This document shows, piece after piece, positions 54,993-64,000 of a DNA stretch of 64,000 nt. Source of the DNA: Mortierella alpina (lineage: Eukaryota > Mortierellomycota > Mortierellomycetes > Mortierellales > Mortierellaceae); the NCBI GenBank assembly GCA_029449245.1, contig JANATF010000003.1, positions 620,001 through 684,000 on the forward strand, read 5' to 3'. The position numbers and the translations under genes were made by a program. The notes beneath the pieces were generated by a model, which was not told the origin of the DNA, searched no databases, and worked only from the letters and a program-made list of their open reading frames with translations. Numbering within the stretch: the stretch's first letter is position 1; the number at the start of each line of letters is the position of its first letter.

Positions 54993-57900
54993 TATTCAAG
55001 CGCGCGAGTTTGATGACTTTTCCTGTAATCAAGGCTTACATTCATCCGATCCATCACCCATGGCTGCATTGGCATCCTGACCAGCTTCCCCAGCAGCATT
55101 CGCAGAGTTGGCATCCTCAGCAGCAACGGCGGGTTTCTCCTTCTTGAGCGCGTTGTTGCCCATTCCAAGATCATCTCCGTCATCAAAGGCGTACTGGTTC
55201 TGGCTGCTAGTGTTGTTCACAGGTACAGCAGGCTGTCCAAAGCTAGGGATGGTGGGGACAGCACCAAATGAAATGAACTGTCCCTCCTCGTAGTTTGCCT
55301 GCGGACCATCCTCAACAGGCGCTTGACCTTCAACAGGGAGCGGTTGCTGCTCAGTGGCGTTGGGGTCAGAGTATGCCCCTTCACCATTGCCCCACCAGGC
55401 ATTGTTGTTGCTGGCGTAATCTTGCTGTGGTTGCTCCCCCTCAGTCGAGTACTCGGCTCCGTTCGGGTGGCCTTGGTACACTCCCGAGGCATTGAACTCT
55501 GCCTGGTCTTGATATTCACTTAAGACAGGCAACACACCTGGCTCGGTCGACGTTTGCTCTGCTTCCGTTCCTGTGTACTGCTGATCCTCCTGCTGATATC
55601 CTTCTTGGGCGTACTCAGCTTGCTGGTAATCGGCTTGCTGGTAGCTATCCTGGGCATATTCGCCTTGTTGATAGTCTGCCTGCTGGTAATCAGCCTGTTG
55701 GTAACCATCCTGGGCATATTCGCCTTGTTGGTAGTCTGCCTGCTGGTACTCACCCTGTTGGTAATCACTCTGCTGATAGCCGTCCTGGGCATATTCCCCC
55801 TGCTGATAGTCTGCCTGCGAGTAATCGCCTTGTTGGTAGTCACCTTGCTGGTATTCATCTTGCTGATATTCGCCTTGCTGGTAGCCATCCTGCTGATATC
55901 CGTCCTGTTCAATGTTGGCTGCATGGGCGGTCGCATCTGCTGCTGGCGCAACGGGGGCAGTGTCTTCAGCCGCCAACTGCTGCTCAAACGTGGGTTCATC
56001 TGCGAGCACCTCCTGGACCTGCTCTGCAGTCTGAGGTGCAATCTCGCTCACAGGGATTGCCTGGGCCGTAGGGTCCTCCAGCACCTGCAGGGGCTCCTCG
56101 GCCTGGCTCTGGTAGGGAACGTCGCTATACTCTGCACCTAGGCTCTGGTCAGCGCCCTCAACAGCCGGCACTTGAGACTGGTCTTGGTATACTGACTGGT
56201 CGTACTGCTGCTGCTCAGGGTACTGCTGCTCAGCATATACAGCGTTGTCCTGCTGATACTGCTCGCCTTGATCCTCGCCTTGCTGATAGGCATCCTGCTG
56301 GTACTCGCCCTGCTGGTAGTCTCCTTGCTGGTACTCGCCCTGCTGGTATTCACCCTGCTGGTAACCATCCTGCTGGTACTCGCCCTGCTGGTAGTCTCCT
56401 TGCTGGTAATCACCCTGCTGGTATTCACCCTGCTGGTAACCATCCTGCTGGTACTCCCCTTGCTGATATGCATCCTGCTGGTATTCGCCCTGCTGGTACT
56501 CGCCCTGCTGATACCCATCTTGCTGGTACTCGCCAGTATAAGCGGTATTGTCAAAGGTGCCCTCAGCGCCTTCAGCATACTGCCCATAGTTGGCGTCATA
56601 TTCTCCTGCAGGGGCGGCGCTCTCGGCAAAAGCATCTGCGGCTGTAACATCAGTGTGGCCATCGACCGATGGCTTCTCGGATCCAAGAACAGCCATGGTC
56701 GAGAATTGTGCAGAGTCGGCGCTTGCAGGAACTACGTCAGGCTGGATGGCCAGTGCCGCCACAGTCTCGCCGGCCGTGGCTTCGTGTGCAGGCTGCTCAT
56801 ACTGGCTAGCATCGTACTGAGCAGTGTACTGAGCGTCATATTGAACCTCGTAGCCAGACTGAGTCTGGACGTTCTCCTCTCCGCCAAAGGTCTGCTGCTG
56901 GTATTCTTGTCCAGCAACGTCAGGCTGCAGCTGATCCTGGGTCTGGTCCTGAGGATACGCTGATTCCTCCTCGGCTTGGTAGGTGTCGCCGTAAGTCTGC
57001 GTCGAATCATAGGTATATCCCTGGTTCTCGTGTTCGTACCCAGTGTTACTGTAGTCGCCTTGTGGGTACGTCTCGACACCGTACTGTGCATTCTGATCAT
57101 AGCCAGCATAGTTGCCGTAGGCAGGGTCCTGAGCTGCAGTTCCGTCAAAGGTTGGAATGGCCTCCTGTATGGCGTCGGTGTGAGGGACAGCAGCTTGAAG
57201 ATGACTGTAGGTGTCGATCCTGGGCACATCCAAGGATGCGCGGCCAAGACCCGAGGAGCGCCTGCTGGTAGTTGCAGCAGGAGGACCCTGACGGACTCCG
57301 TTGCTCGATCTAGAGGCAGTCCTGGCTGGGATGTTGCTCAAGTCGGGCAGCGCCGGTGCATTGGCAAAGGGGCCGGTCTCGGCGGCGTTGGTGGTGGGCT
57401 CGACAACTACAGGCTTGGGTTGGTCATTGTCACCTGCAATGAACTTTGAAATTTTGTTGTCCAGGGCGTCGAAGATACCACCAATGGTGGGCTTGGTAAC
57501 CTTCTTGGCGAACCATGACTCACTAAGTGACAAGCTCATCCTCATTAGCATCACTCTAAATACTTTCCTTGAAGCGCTCATGGATCCAAACAAATGTAGT
57601 TCTACTTACTCTGCAACGGTAAGAAGAGAGCTCCCAGTGAGTCGCTCAGTAATGTCCTTCAAGCGCTCAGTGAACACTGTATTGTAGTAAGGCGACCCCT
57701 TGGTCTGCGTCTTGACAATCGCCTCCACGGACGTCAAATATCTAGATTGAAAAACAAAAAAATGGGTTACGCGGGATTTTTTGAGGAATACTCTTGGGCA
57801 GCATTGCGTCCTGCAAGGAATCTTTACATACCTTCCGGCTTCAGAAAACATTCCAAGTTCAACAAGAGTCCAGACATAGATCAGCTTGTAGGCCTGCAAG

Positions 57901-60900
57901 AATGGCAGTCCGCCAGTTGCGCCAGCGCTTCTCAATGCACAGGCAAACTCGTAGATCTCAGTCTTCTGGAAGGCCTCGACATTTTTGTAGAAGGGGAAGG
58001 CACCATGGGGGTTGGCGTCTGCGCCAATAAAGACCAATCGATTCAGTTGGGCGTCCGGTCCTGAATGGACAGAGCTCTGAGGCGAGAGCAAGTAGCAGAT
58101 ATGAGCAGCCTCCACCCATCCTTCCTTCAACAAGAGGTCACCAAGTGAGCTGATGGCCGTCTGATCACCCGAGGTGCGGTTGGACAGGATCATGACCAGG
58201 GTATCGCGCCATTGACCGAGGCTGGTGCTGGGGACCTTGAACCCTCCTGTGTGCTCCTCAGCGGGCTTCATCAAAGAAAGAGATGCTCCAGTCACAAACT
58301 GATCGTCGCCTACCGGGGCATCATCCTGCGCAACCTCGGCGGGCGTCCTGAGGTTCAGAGGGATTAATTCCGTGATTGCAGTCTGCGTCTGTCCTGAGAA
58401 GAGGGCGTAAAGGACACGCAAGGCCTCGCGGCCGTTAGCCTGCACATCGCCACCGCCCGAGGTCATTTCCTGGTTCACAAATCCGTTGACGGCTTCCTTC
58501 CAAAGCTCCTTGTTAACACAGCTGCTGATCACCAGAGCATGAGCCCAGAGGTTGGAGCTCATCGCATACCGCACAGCACCTGCACGGTCACCATTGCGGA
58601 GAAGGTCCTGAAGCACGTCCATGGACGCAGAATTTCTCAATGGGCTAATGGGCTCTTGAGATGGCTGGGCTGGGTAGACGCTGAGCGGGATGGAAAGCAA
58701 GACGCTGCGGACAGCCTCATCCACCTTTGCTCTAATGAAGAAATTTTCGATGAGAAGGTGATGGGTTTTTAGTTTTGAGGCAACGGTAGGGACTATGGTT
58801 GGTGAGTGTCGCGCTCAACAAGCAGGATCTTACCCTCCAACAAGCGCGCCATCCTGTTCGAACATGACTTTGAACAATCTCCAGATCAGGACATGATGGG
58901 CATCAAGTCCGCTCTCTGGCTCGTGCTCAAACTCCTTGATCTTGTCCTCGATCATCTTGAGAACATCCTTGCGTTTGTTTTTCATCTGAGCCGAGCTGTC
59001 CATCAGGAGTGGGCCAGGGTACGTGGACACTGCCTTGTCGCTTTGCAGAATATCCTTGATGTGCTCCAGCTGAAGATCACCTGGGTATTTCTTGGTGATC
59101 ATGTTGGATGTCGCAGAATCGAACCGCTGTACCGTGCGAGGGAAGGACGTAATGATTTTGCCTATATATTGTTGCAATTGCACGCAAAAACATTAGTAAA
59201 TGAGTTTTGCACGTTAAAAATATCCTTCCTTTTTCCACCGCGCGTGCGTATATCATAACTTTGACACTTACCTCCAAATCCAAATGCAATCACAGGACAT
59301 CCATTGATGCGATTCAATGGATCATCTATATACTCCTCTTCCGGCTCTGGCTCTGGCTCTGGCACGATTTGATCCTGCTGAGCATAGGTATCAACGTACT
59401 GACCAGTGGCAGGATCATACACCTGCTGGTTTTGGTCATAGTAGGCAGCATCACTATATCCTTGACCATAGTTCTGGTCATATGTCTGGTCGTAACCCTG
59501 GTCATAAGGCTCCTGCTGCTGCTGCTGTTGTTGATCCTCAGAATAACCATATTGCTGCTGGTCCTGCGTATAATCAGGCTGCTGCTGTTGGTAGTTCTCG
59601 GTGTCCTGAGTGTAACCTGTGTAGGTTTCTGCTGGCTGAGGCTGCTGGTCCAATTGCTGCTGATGTTGTGGCTGCTGCTCATGGTAAGAATTCATGCGCT
59701 CCAGACTAGGCATGGGAGGGGCGGCGCTTGCAGGGAATTCAGCATAGTGTCCAAGGGAGGGCGTTGCGGATCGGCTCGCGGTAGAAATGGAGCGGCCACA
59801 CTCGGAACAGAACTTTGCATGAGGTTTGTTCTCTCCACCACACTCGGCATATGGGCAAGGCTCAAGCAGGAGCTGGGATGACGATCCAAACTGATTCGGA
59901 ACAGGACCCATGTATGGGGTGCGGGAAGATTGGTACGACTGAAGAGTCTGTGCGGGAAGCATCAGGGGTGTTTGAATGGCAGTCAAGAGCGGCGTCTTTG
60001 GAGGGACATGGTTTGCGTAGGGAGAGGTTCCTTGGTAGGTTGACGATGCCGAAAGGGGTCCGCTCAAGGGTCCTTGCCTTGGGGTTGCCATTGAGGTCCT
60101 TGGGATCGGAGGAAGCTGACCCGCCGATCGATCGAATCCATGCTGTGCTGGTGGGGGTCCATGAGGGCCAGGGGCGATGGGGCTGTGGCGAGGAGGGCCT
60201 AGGGGGGGGCCTTGGGTCGAGATGGATCCCTGGCGCGAAGGTGCCTGATGGTACTGCTGCTGCTGAACTGGAGGCTGCTGCTGCTGGTGGTGCTGGTGCT
60301 GGTGCTGTTGCTGAGGCGAGGGCAAAGAGGGCTGGCGCTGAGGTGGCGGTGCTAAAGGAGCCTGCTGTGCCTGAGGGACCTGCGTCAATGATGGCTGCTT
60401 CTGCAGCGGTGCAGGCGGCAGAGGAGGGCGTCCAATACCAAGCGCTGGCACTACAGGGAAAGGCTGAGCGCTGGGAGGTTGCTGCTGCTGTTGCTGGTGA
60501 TGAGGTGGCGCAAAGGCATTCACTGGAGGAGCGGCAGGAGCATCGGCAAGGGGCTGCGATGTGGTGGCAGGGATGGCCCATCCAGTCGCCTCGTGCAATG
60601 TCGAGTTTCCAAACAGATCAGCCGCAGGCGCAAACGACGAGCTGCTCTGCTCTGCGAATGGGAGTGTAGTGGCAGCTGGGACGGGAGCACTTTCCTGAAC
60701 CTGCGGGAAACCCTGCTGCTGCTGCTCTTGCTGCTGCTGCTGTTGCTGTTGCCCCTGTGCAGAAGGAAACTGCTGCTGCTGGGGATTTCTCTGGAACTGG
60801 TTTGGTGGCGCCTGCTGCTGTTGTTGCTGCTGCACTGGAGGTCTCTGAGGAGGAGCACCATGCTGCTGCTGCTTGATGGGTGGTGGCGGCTGGTGCTGGG

Positions 60901-61492
60901 CAGCTACAGCAGGCTGCTGTAGACTCTTTTGCAAGACGGGCGACTGCTGGGGAGGGAACCTTGGAGGCTGCTGTTGCTGCTGAACCGGCGCTTGTGCCAG
61001 AGGAGGAGCCTGAACAAGAGGCTGTGTCGGTGCCTGTGCCTGTGCATGTGCCTGTGCCTGTGCCTGTGCCTGTACCTGTGCTAGAGGAGGTCCAGGCTGG
61101 TAGCCTTGCGGCGGTGCCTGAGCTTGATTGAAGATCAGATTGGACGTCGGCGGGCTTGCAAAGAGATCAGCGGCAGGAGCGAAGGGCGACTGGTTCATCT
61201 GACGCGGTGGCTGTGGTCGCTGGAGGGTCTGCTGGCCGCCAGGCTGGGGATGAGGCTGAGGATGAGGAGGCTGCATCTGCTGGGGATGCTGCTGGGGATG
61301 GCGCTGTGGCTGTGGCTGCATAGGCGGTCTCTGTTGTTGCTGGTGCTGGTGCTGCTGCTGGTGCTGCTGCTGGTGGTGGTGTTGCGGTGGACGCTGTGGT
61401 GGTGGCGGCTGCCTGTTGCTGGGCGGCGGGCCAGTCGCAGGAGCAGCGCCAAAGAAGGGGATGGGCCCGTCTTGGACGGGAGGCTGGGCCAT
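54547..61492 (-). CDS. SEC16: SEC16, COPII coat assembly scaffold at ER exit sites
   Basis: Six exons: 61492-59272, 59161-58834, 58731-57832, 57741-57610, 57522-55040 and 54917-54547, for 2144 residues. The N-terminal third is Pro/Gln-rich with poly-Gln runs and contains CPYAEC...FCSEC, a zinc-ribbon-like pair. Exons 2-4 hold the central conserved domain (FGFGGKIITSFPRTVQRFD, then the helical ACE1-like region with NLWAHALVISS and YKLIYVWTLVELG) that binds SEC13-SEC31. Exon 5 has WFAKKVTKPTIGGI followed by long Tyr-Gln-Gln repeats. The last exon ends with the conserved C-terminal block WWPKIALFGG...LGEESSFYFDKEKQCWVNKK that binds SEC23. The start (CCATC-ATG) was chosen over an upstream in-frame Met at 61918 because the stretch between is CT-rich leader. 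Intron 5 contains a 28-nt homopolymer. Confidence 0.93.
54962..54989. repeat. Homopolymer of 28 A (T on the coding strand)
   Basis: Lies inside SEC16 intron 5, on the coding strand a poly-T tract between donor and acceptor. Length may vary between isolates or reads. Confidence 0.9.
55600..55910. repeat. 15-bp coding repeat in SEC16, block 2
   Basis: About 20 units coding YQQ-x-[DE/Y/G] on the minus strand (YQQGE, YQQAD, YAQDG variants). Imperfect array that keeps frame throughout. Confidence 0.85.
56270..56545. repeat. 15-bp coding repeat in SEC16, block 1
   Basis: About 18 units coding YQQGE, YQQGD and YQQDG on the minus strand. It is more uniform than block 2, so it may be younger or recently homogenised. 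Confidence 0.85.
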
Positions 61493-61966
61493 GATGGGGC
61501 TGTCAAGGACACGCTCTCGCTGGCAAGCAAGGTCGGATGAGATAGAGAGAGAGAGAGAGATAGGCGCAAGGGAGATGACGATGGAGGATGGATGGATGGA
61601 GGATGGGGGAGGATGAAGGATGAAGGATGAAGGGATGGGATGAGGATGAAGGGATGACAGATGAGGATGAGGATGAGAGAGATGTGAGAGACGAGAGAGA
61701 TGAGAGAGGACTCGACAAAGCAGAGAACGAAAAAGGATGGGACGGATGGGATGGCGAGAGAAACGGAAAGAAAGAAAACGATGAGGACAGAGAAAAGGGG
61801 ACGACAGACGACTATCGACGTAGACGCGAGACAGGTGGATCAGCCAATCAGAGCGCTCCTCGTAGTCCCCCTCTCTCTCTCTCTCTCCTTTCGCTCTGGT
61901 GGTGCTCTGGTGGTGCACTGGCGGTGCTCGGATACTCCCTGCAGCATCAGAGGCATCGCCAACATC

Positions 61967-62407
61967 ATGGGCTCAGATCAGTCCACGAGGCAGCGCCGTT
62001 CCATCCCTTTTACTACAGCAGTATATTTTTTACCAGTCTACATTACGATAGCCTACATGGGCGACACGTTGCGCACCTCGCTTCGTGCCAAGTTCTTGGT
62101 CCTCCCTTCCAACGCGCCACGACACGCCTACAACCTTGTCCCATTCAAGCCGCTACAAGGAGTTACGGAAACAGTCCTGCAGGCTGGCCATCTGCGCGGA
62201 CGACTACAGAAAGAAAAACGGCCCTCTTGCCTAGAACCGAAGGATAGGTACCCGCTAGCGATTTCGGCCTTGGATAATCACAAGAATAAAACACGCCAGC
62301 AGCACCGCCATCACCGTGACAGTCGCCAGAATTACACTCCCGCGACTGGCCGGGAACTGGCCATACGACAGCACGCTCTGGTTGTGAAAGTAGCGCGAGG
62401 TCCCTAA
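61967..62407 (+). CDS. Possible small protein divergent from SEC16 (146 aa)
   Basis: Open frame in an AACATC-ATG context like other starts in this window. After a short basic N-terminus there is a hydrophobic segment (PFTTAVYFLPVYITIAYMG) that could cross a membrane, then a basic region. The last 50 codons are the antisense of the DUF202 gene end (62255-62407), are Arg/His-rich and look like a shadow, so a splice out of this frame is possible. No family recognised; low confidence. Otherwise this stretch is simply the promoter region of SEC16. Confidence 0.28.
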   Translation: MGSDQSTRQRRSIPFTTAVYFLPVYITIAYMGDTLRTSLRAKFLVLPSNAPRHAYNLVPFKPLQGVTETVLQAGHLRGRLQKEKRPSCLEPKDRYPLAISALDNHKNKTRQQHRHHRDSRQNYTPATGRELAIRQHALVVKVARGP

Positions 62408-63106
62408 CCACAGAAACATGATCCCCAGCGCAATGAACGACCCGCCAAGGGGCCGTCCTAGCTCAGAGACCTTGACCAACTCGGCCGTGGGCTCCGTCGG
62501 TGATCCCGTACTGCTGCTCGTGTTCTGTAAACGAAAAAGCTGCGTAATCGCCACCCCCACCGTGATCAACGACAACGACGACCGCAGCCAAGCCAGATAC
62601 GTCCTCTCATTCGCCAGATGATCTCGAGCAATCGAGCCCTTGTTCTCGAGCGTCAGCGAGGGCGAATACCGTAGGTAGAGCTCACGGAGAATGTCGGTCA
62701 CACGATGCGTCCATCTCTTGACCGGTGGCTCCTCGTCCTCGGCAGGGATATATCGCCCTCCAGGACCTGTGTTGCGCCGGACGGGCGGCTTTGGAGCCGA
62801 TTCTGATGCCGCAGTGGTCGAGGAGAGTTGGCCGACACGTGAGGTCGAGGCATCGGATGCAAGCGCATTCAGGTCGCTGTCATTAGAGGGACTGGACGCA
62901 GACTGGGCGCGATTCCTGAGCTGGTTGGCTGTGGCTGTGGCTGTGGCTGTGGCAGCTGTGGGCGGAGGCGTCGGAGGAAATGGGCCTGGGTCCTTCAGAG
63001 TGACTTTCCGTGTGCGTGTCTTGAGAGTGTCGCCTTCCGTCGGAGGGTGTGTCTGGTCAGGAGTGGGCGGAGCAGTGTCAAATGGATGCAACGGTTGTGT
63101 ATTCAT
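62255..63106 (-). CDS. DUF202 domain membrane protein
   Basis: Single exon of 283 residues. A polar, Pro/Ser/Thr-rich N-terminal half (with an Ala-Thr repeat from a GCTGTG hexamer run at 62934-62953) is followed by the DUF202 region: NKGSIARDHLANERTYLAWLR, a basic-acidic lead into three membrane helices (LSLITVGVAITQLF, FIALGIMFLWLG, VILATVTVMAVLLACFILVI). The ARDHLANERTYLAWLRS motif is the family hallmark, as in bacterial YidH and, in yeast, the membrane part of VTC-type proteins. Role unknown. Start taken at the TTCATC-ATG context; the frame stays open upstream through a 17-bp repeat, which I take to be leader. Confidence 0.85.
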   Translation of the reverse strand: MNTQPLHPFDTAPPTPDQTHPPTEGDTLKTRTRKVTLKDPGPFPPTPPPTAATATATATANQLRNRAQSASSPSNDSDLNALASDASTSRVGQLSSTTAASESAPKPPVRRNTGPGGRYIPAEDEEPPVKRWTHRVTDILRELYLRYSPSLTLENKGSIARDHLANERTYLAWLRSSLSLITVGVAITQLFRLQNTSSSTGSPTEPTAELVKVSELGRPLGGSFIALGIMFLWLGTSRYFHNQSVLSYGQFPASRGSVILATVTVMAVLLACFILVIIQGRNR

Positions 63107-63675
63107 GATGAATGAAGAATGTGGGGTGTGTCTGCGTGTGTGTGCGCGCCAGTGGATTGAGAGTGTGCTGATGGATTGACCGGTGCTGATGGATTGACCG
63201 TGCTGATGGAATGACCGTGCTGATGGATTGACCGTGCTGATGGATTGACCGTGCCCTGAGTGTGTATGTGGAGGAGTGTGTAATGTGTGGAGGATTGTAA
63301 AGGGGTGCGGAGGAGTGTATTCTGTGTGCGACCTCAATCGCTTTTCGAGCGTGCTGTTCAAAAATATGCAGCGTGTCTCAAAACATCCCTGGTTGCCACA
63401 ACGCCGCCGCCACAGGACCCCATTGGACCCGGGAAACGCGGCACTGGCAACTCGAACCAGCTTCACTCTCATCCGTACGCGTCACCTGCAATGCTTTCCG
63501 CGGTCTTTATAGAGGGCTGTCCATGGTCCTTGTAGACCCTAGTCCCAACCTGAAATCAGCGTTAGTGACGCAATGTGGGACACGGCACGATATTTAAATC
63601 TTACGCGTGCGCGGGTCTCCCTTCTCACACTCTACCTCACACTCTCTCTCTTCTCTCCACAATCCAATCAGCATC
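63107..63675. other. Divergent promoter region (DUF202 gene and UCH gene)
   Basis: Contains the 17-bp tandem repeat near the DUF202 start and, on the UCH side, a TATTTAAAT site at 63590-63598 followed by a CT-rich leader. Confidence 0.6.
63165..63250. repeat. 17-bp tandem repeat (TGCTGATGGATTGACCG)n
   Basis: About five units with one substitution and a one-base indel, located 60-145 bp upstream of the DUF202 start codon. Confidence 0.88.
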
Positions 63676-64000
63676 ATGTCCGCCACCACTGCAGCCAACC
63701 CTGCCAAGAAGACCATTCGCTGGCTACCTCTCGAGTCCAACCCAGAGGTATGTGTGTGCATGTCGCTCGCTCTCATTCTCAATTCTCATTCTGATAGGAA
63801 CAGGAGAATGTTGATTAACATGCGTTGCTGCGGACACTTTTTTGCTCTGCTCCATTGTCCCTTTTCTAGGTTCTCGACAAAGTAAGTCTCATACCCGCCG
63901 TATAACGAACAAGCACGCTAGGCACAACTCAACTGTACAAGCAACATCCTAACCCTGGCACTTTACTTCATATTCTTGCCTCTTTTCACGCATAGTACGT
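63676..64000 (+). CDS. Ubiquitin C-terminal hydrolase, UCH-L3/YUH1 family (5' part only)
   Basis: Exon 1 (63676-63747) codes 24 residues ending KKTIRWLPLESNPE, which matches the N-terminus of UCHL3-type enzymes (RWLPLEANPE). Exon 2 is only 12 nt (63870-63881, coding VLDK), bordered by TTTTCTAG and GTAAGT. A third exon appears to start at 63996 after CGCATAG and runs off the window. UCH enzymes cleave small adducts from the ubiquitin C-terminus in the cytosol; the catalytic Cys, His and Asp would lie beyond the edge. The start has the CATC-ATG context. If exon 2 were skipped the frame would be kept, with four residues lost. Confidence 0.8.

Noticed and set aside
55554-56963. Long Leu/Val-rich plus-strand frames opposite SEC16
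   Set aside because: They are antisense shadows of the Tyr-Gln-Gln repeats; the SEC16 frame explains the region.
59207-61540. Long plus-strand frames opposite the SEC16 N-terminal part
   Set aside because: Antisense of CAG/CTG-type Gln repeats, low complexity.
1-64000. CRISPR arrays, operons, prokaryotic ribosome binding sites, riboswitches
   Set aside because: None seen; the intron-rich gene structure is eukaryotic, and tandem repeats here lack spacer structure.

Overview
This is eukaryotic, fungal nuclear DNA. Twelve or so protein genes carry spliceosomal introns of mostly 60-350 bp with GT-AG (twice GC-AG) borders. Several genes have a TATA box followed by a pyrimidine-rich leader, and 'CATC-ATG' recurs at start codons. 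The gene set (CTF18, SEC16, gp78/AMFR, cyclin Y, MRP-type ABC transporter, tetraspanin, UCH, DUF3533) and the gene style suggest an early-diverging fungus, most likely a Mortierella relative (Mucoromycota). That placement is inference, not a database result. Exon borders were worked out by hand from splice motifs, reading frame and remembered family alignments.

Layout. 1-4743 (minus): a membrane RING E3 ligase of the gp78/AMFR type, running off the left edge, then a protein with only the C-terminal Cys-rich domain of EXD2. 5697-10005 (plus): a very long cyclin Y-like protein. 10619-10859: a short inverted-repeat element (MITE candidate) next to a small one-pass membrane protein. 12693-12944: a secreted 83-residue protein with hydrophobin-like cysteine order. 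13237-16378 (minus): an MIT-like domain protein. 16.4-19.4 kb holds no supported gene. 19641-24389 (plus): a DUF3533/SNG1-type membrane protein and a tetraspanin. 24544-34615 (minus): an MRP-type ABC transporter, a short-chain dehydrogenase and an auxin-efflux-carrier-type transporter. 35294-39786 (minus): CTF18 of the alternative clamp loader. 40624-40875 (plus): a small acidic protein.

42.0-51.5 kb is the accessory region: a cluster of secreted cysteine-rich proteins in two related families (A and B, three copies each) plus one unrelated 14-Cys protein. One A copy is broken by a single stop codon and one B copy by a 22-bp tandem duplication. I do not recognise the family; it is the best candidate here for an undescribed system, probably lineage-specific secreted proteins under fast birth and death. 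Next to it lie a decayed LINE (51557-53337) and a tiny gene for a 40-residue secreted repeat peptide (53766-54113).

54547-64000 returns to core genes: SEC16 with long Gln-rich repeats and an added zinc-ribbon-like motif, a DUF202 membrane protein, and the first exons of a UCH-type deubiquitinase with a 12-nt microexon, cut by the right edge. Two themes link several genes by function: ER exit, quality control and ubiquitin (gp78, SEC16, UCH), and membrane transport or resistance (ABC-C, DUF3533, AEC). The genes are separately promoted; no operon-like logic is implied.
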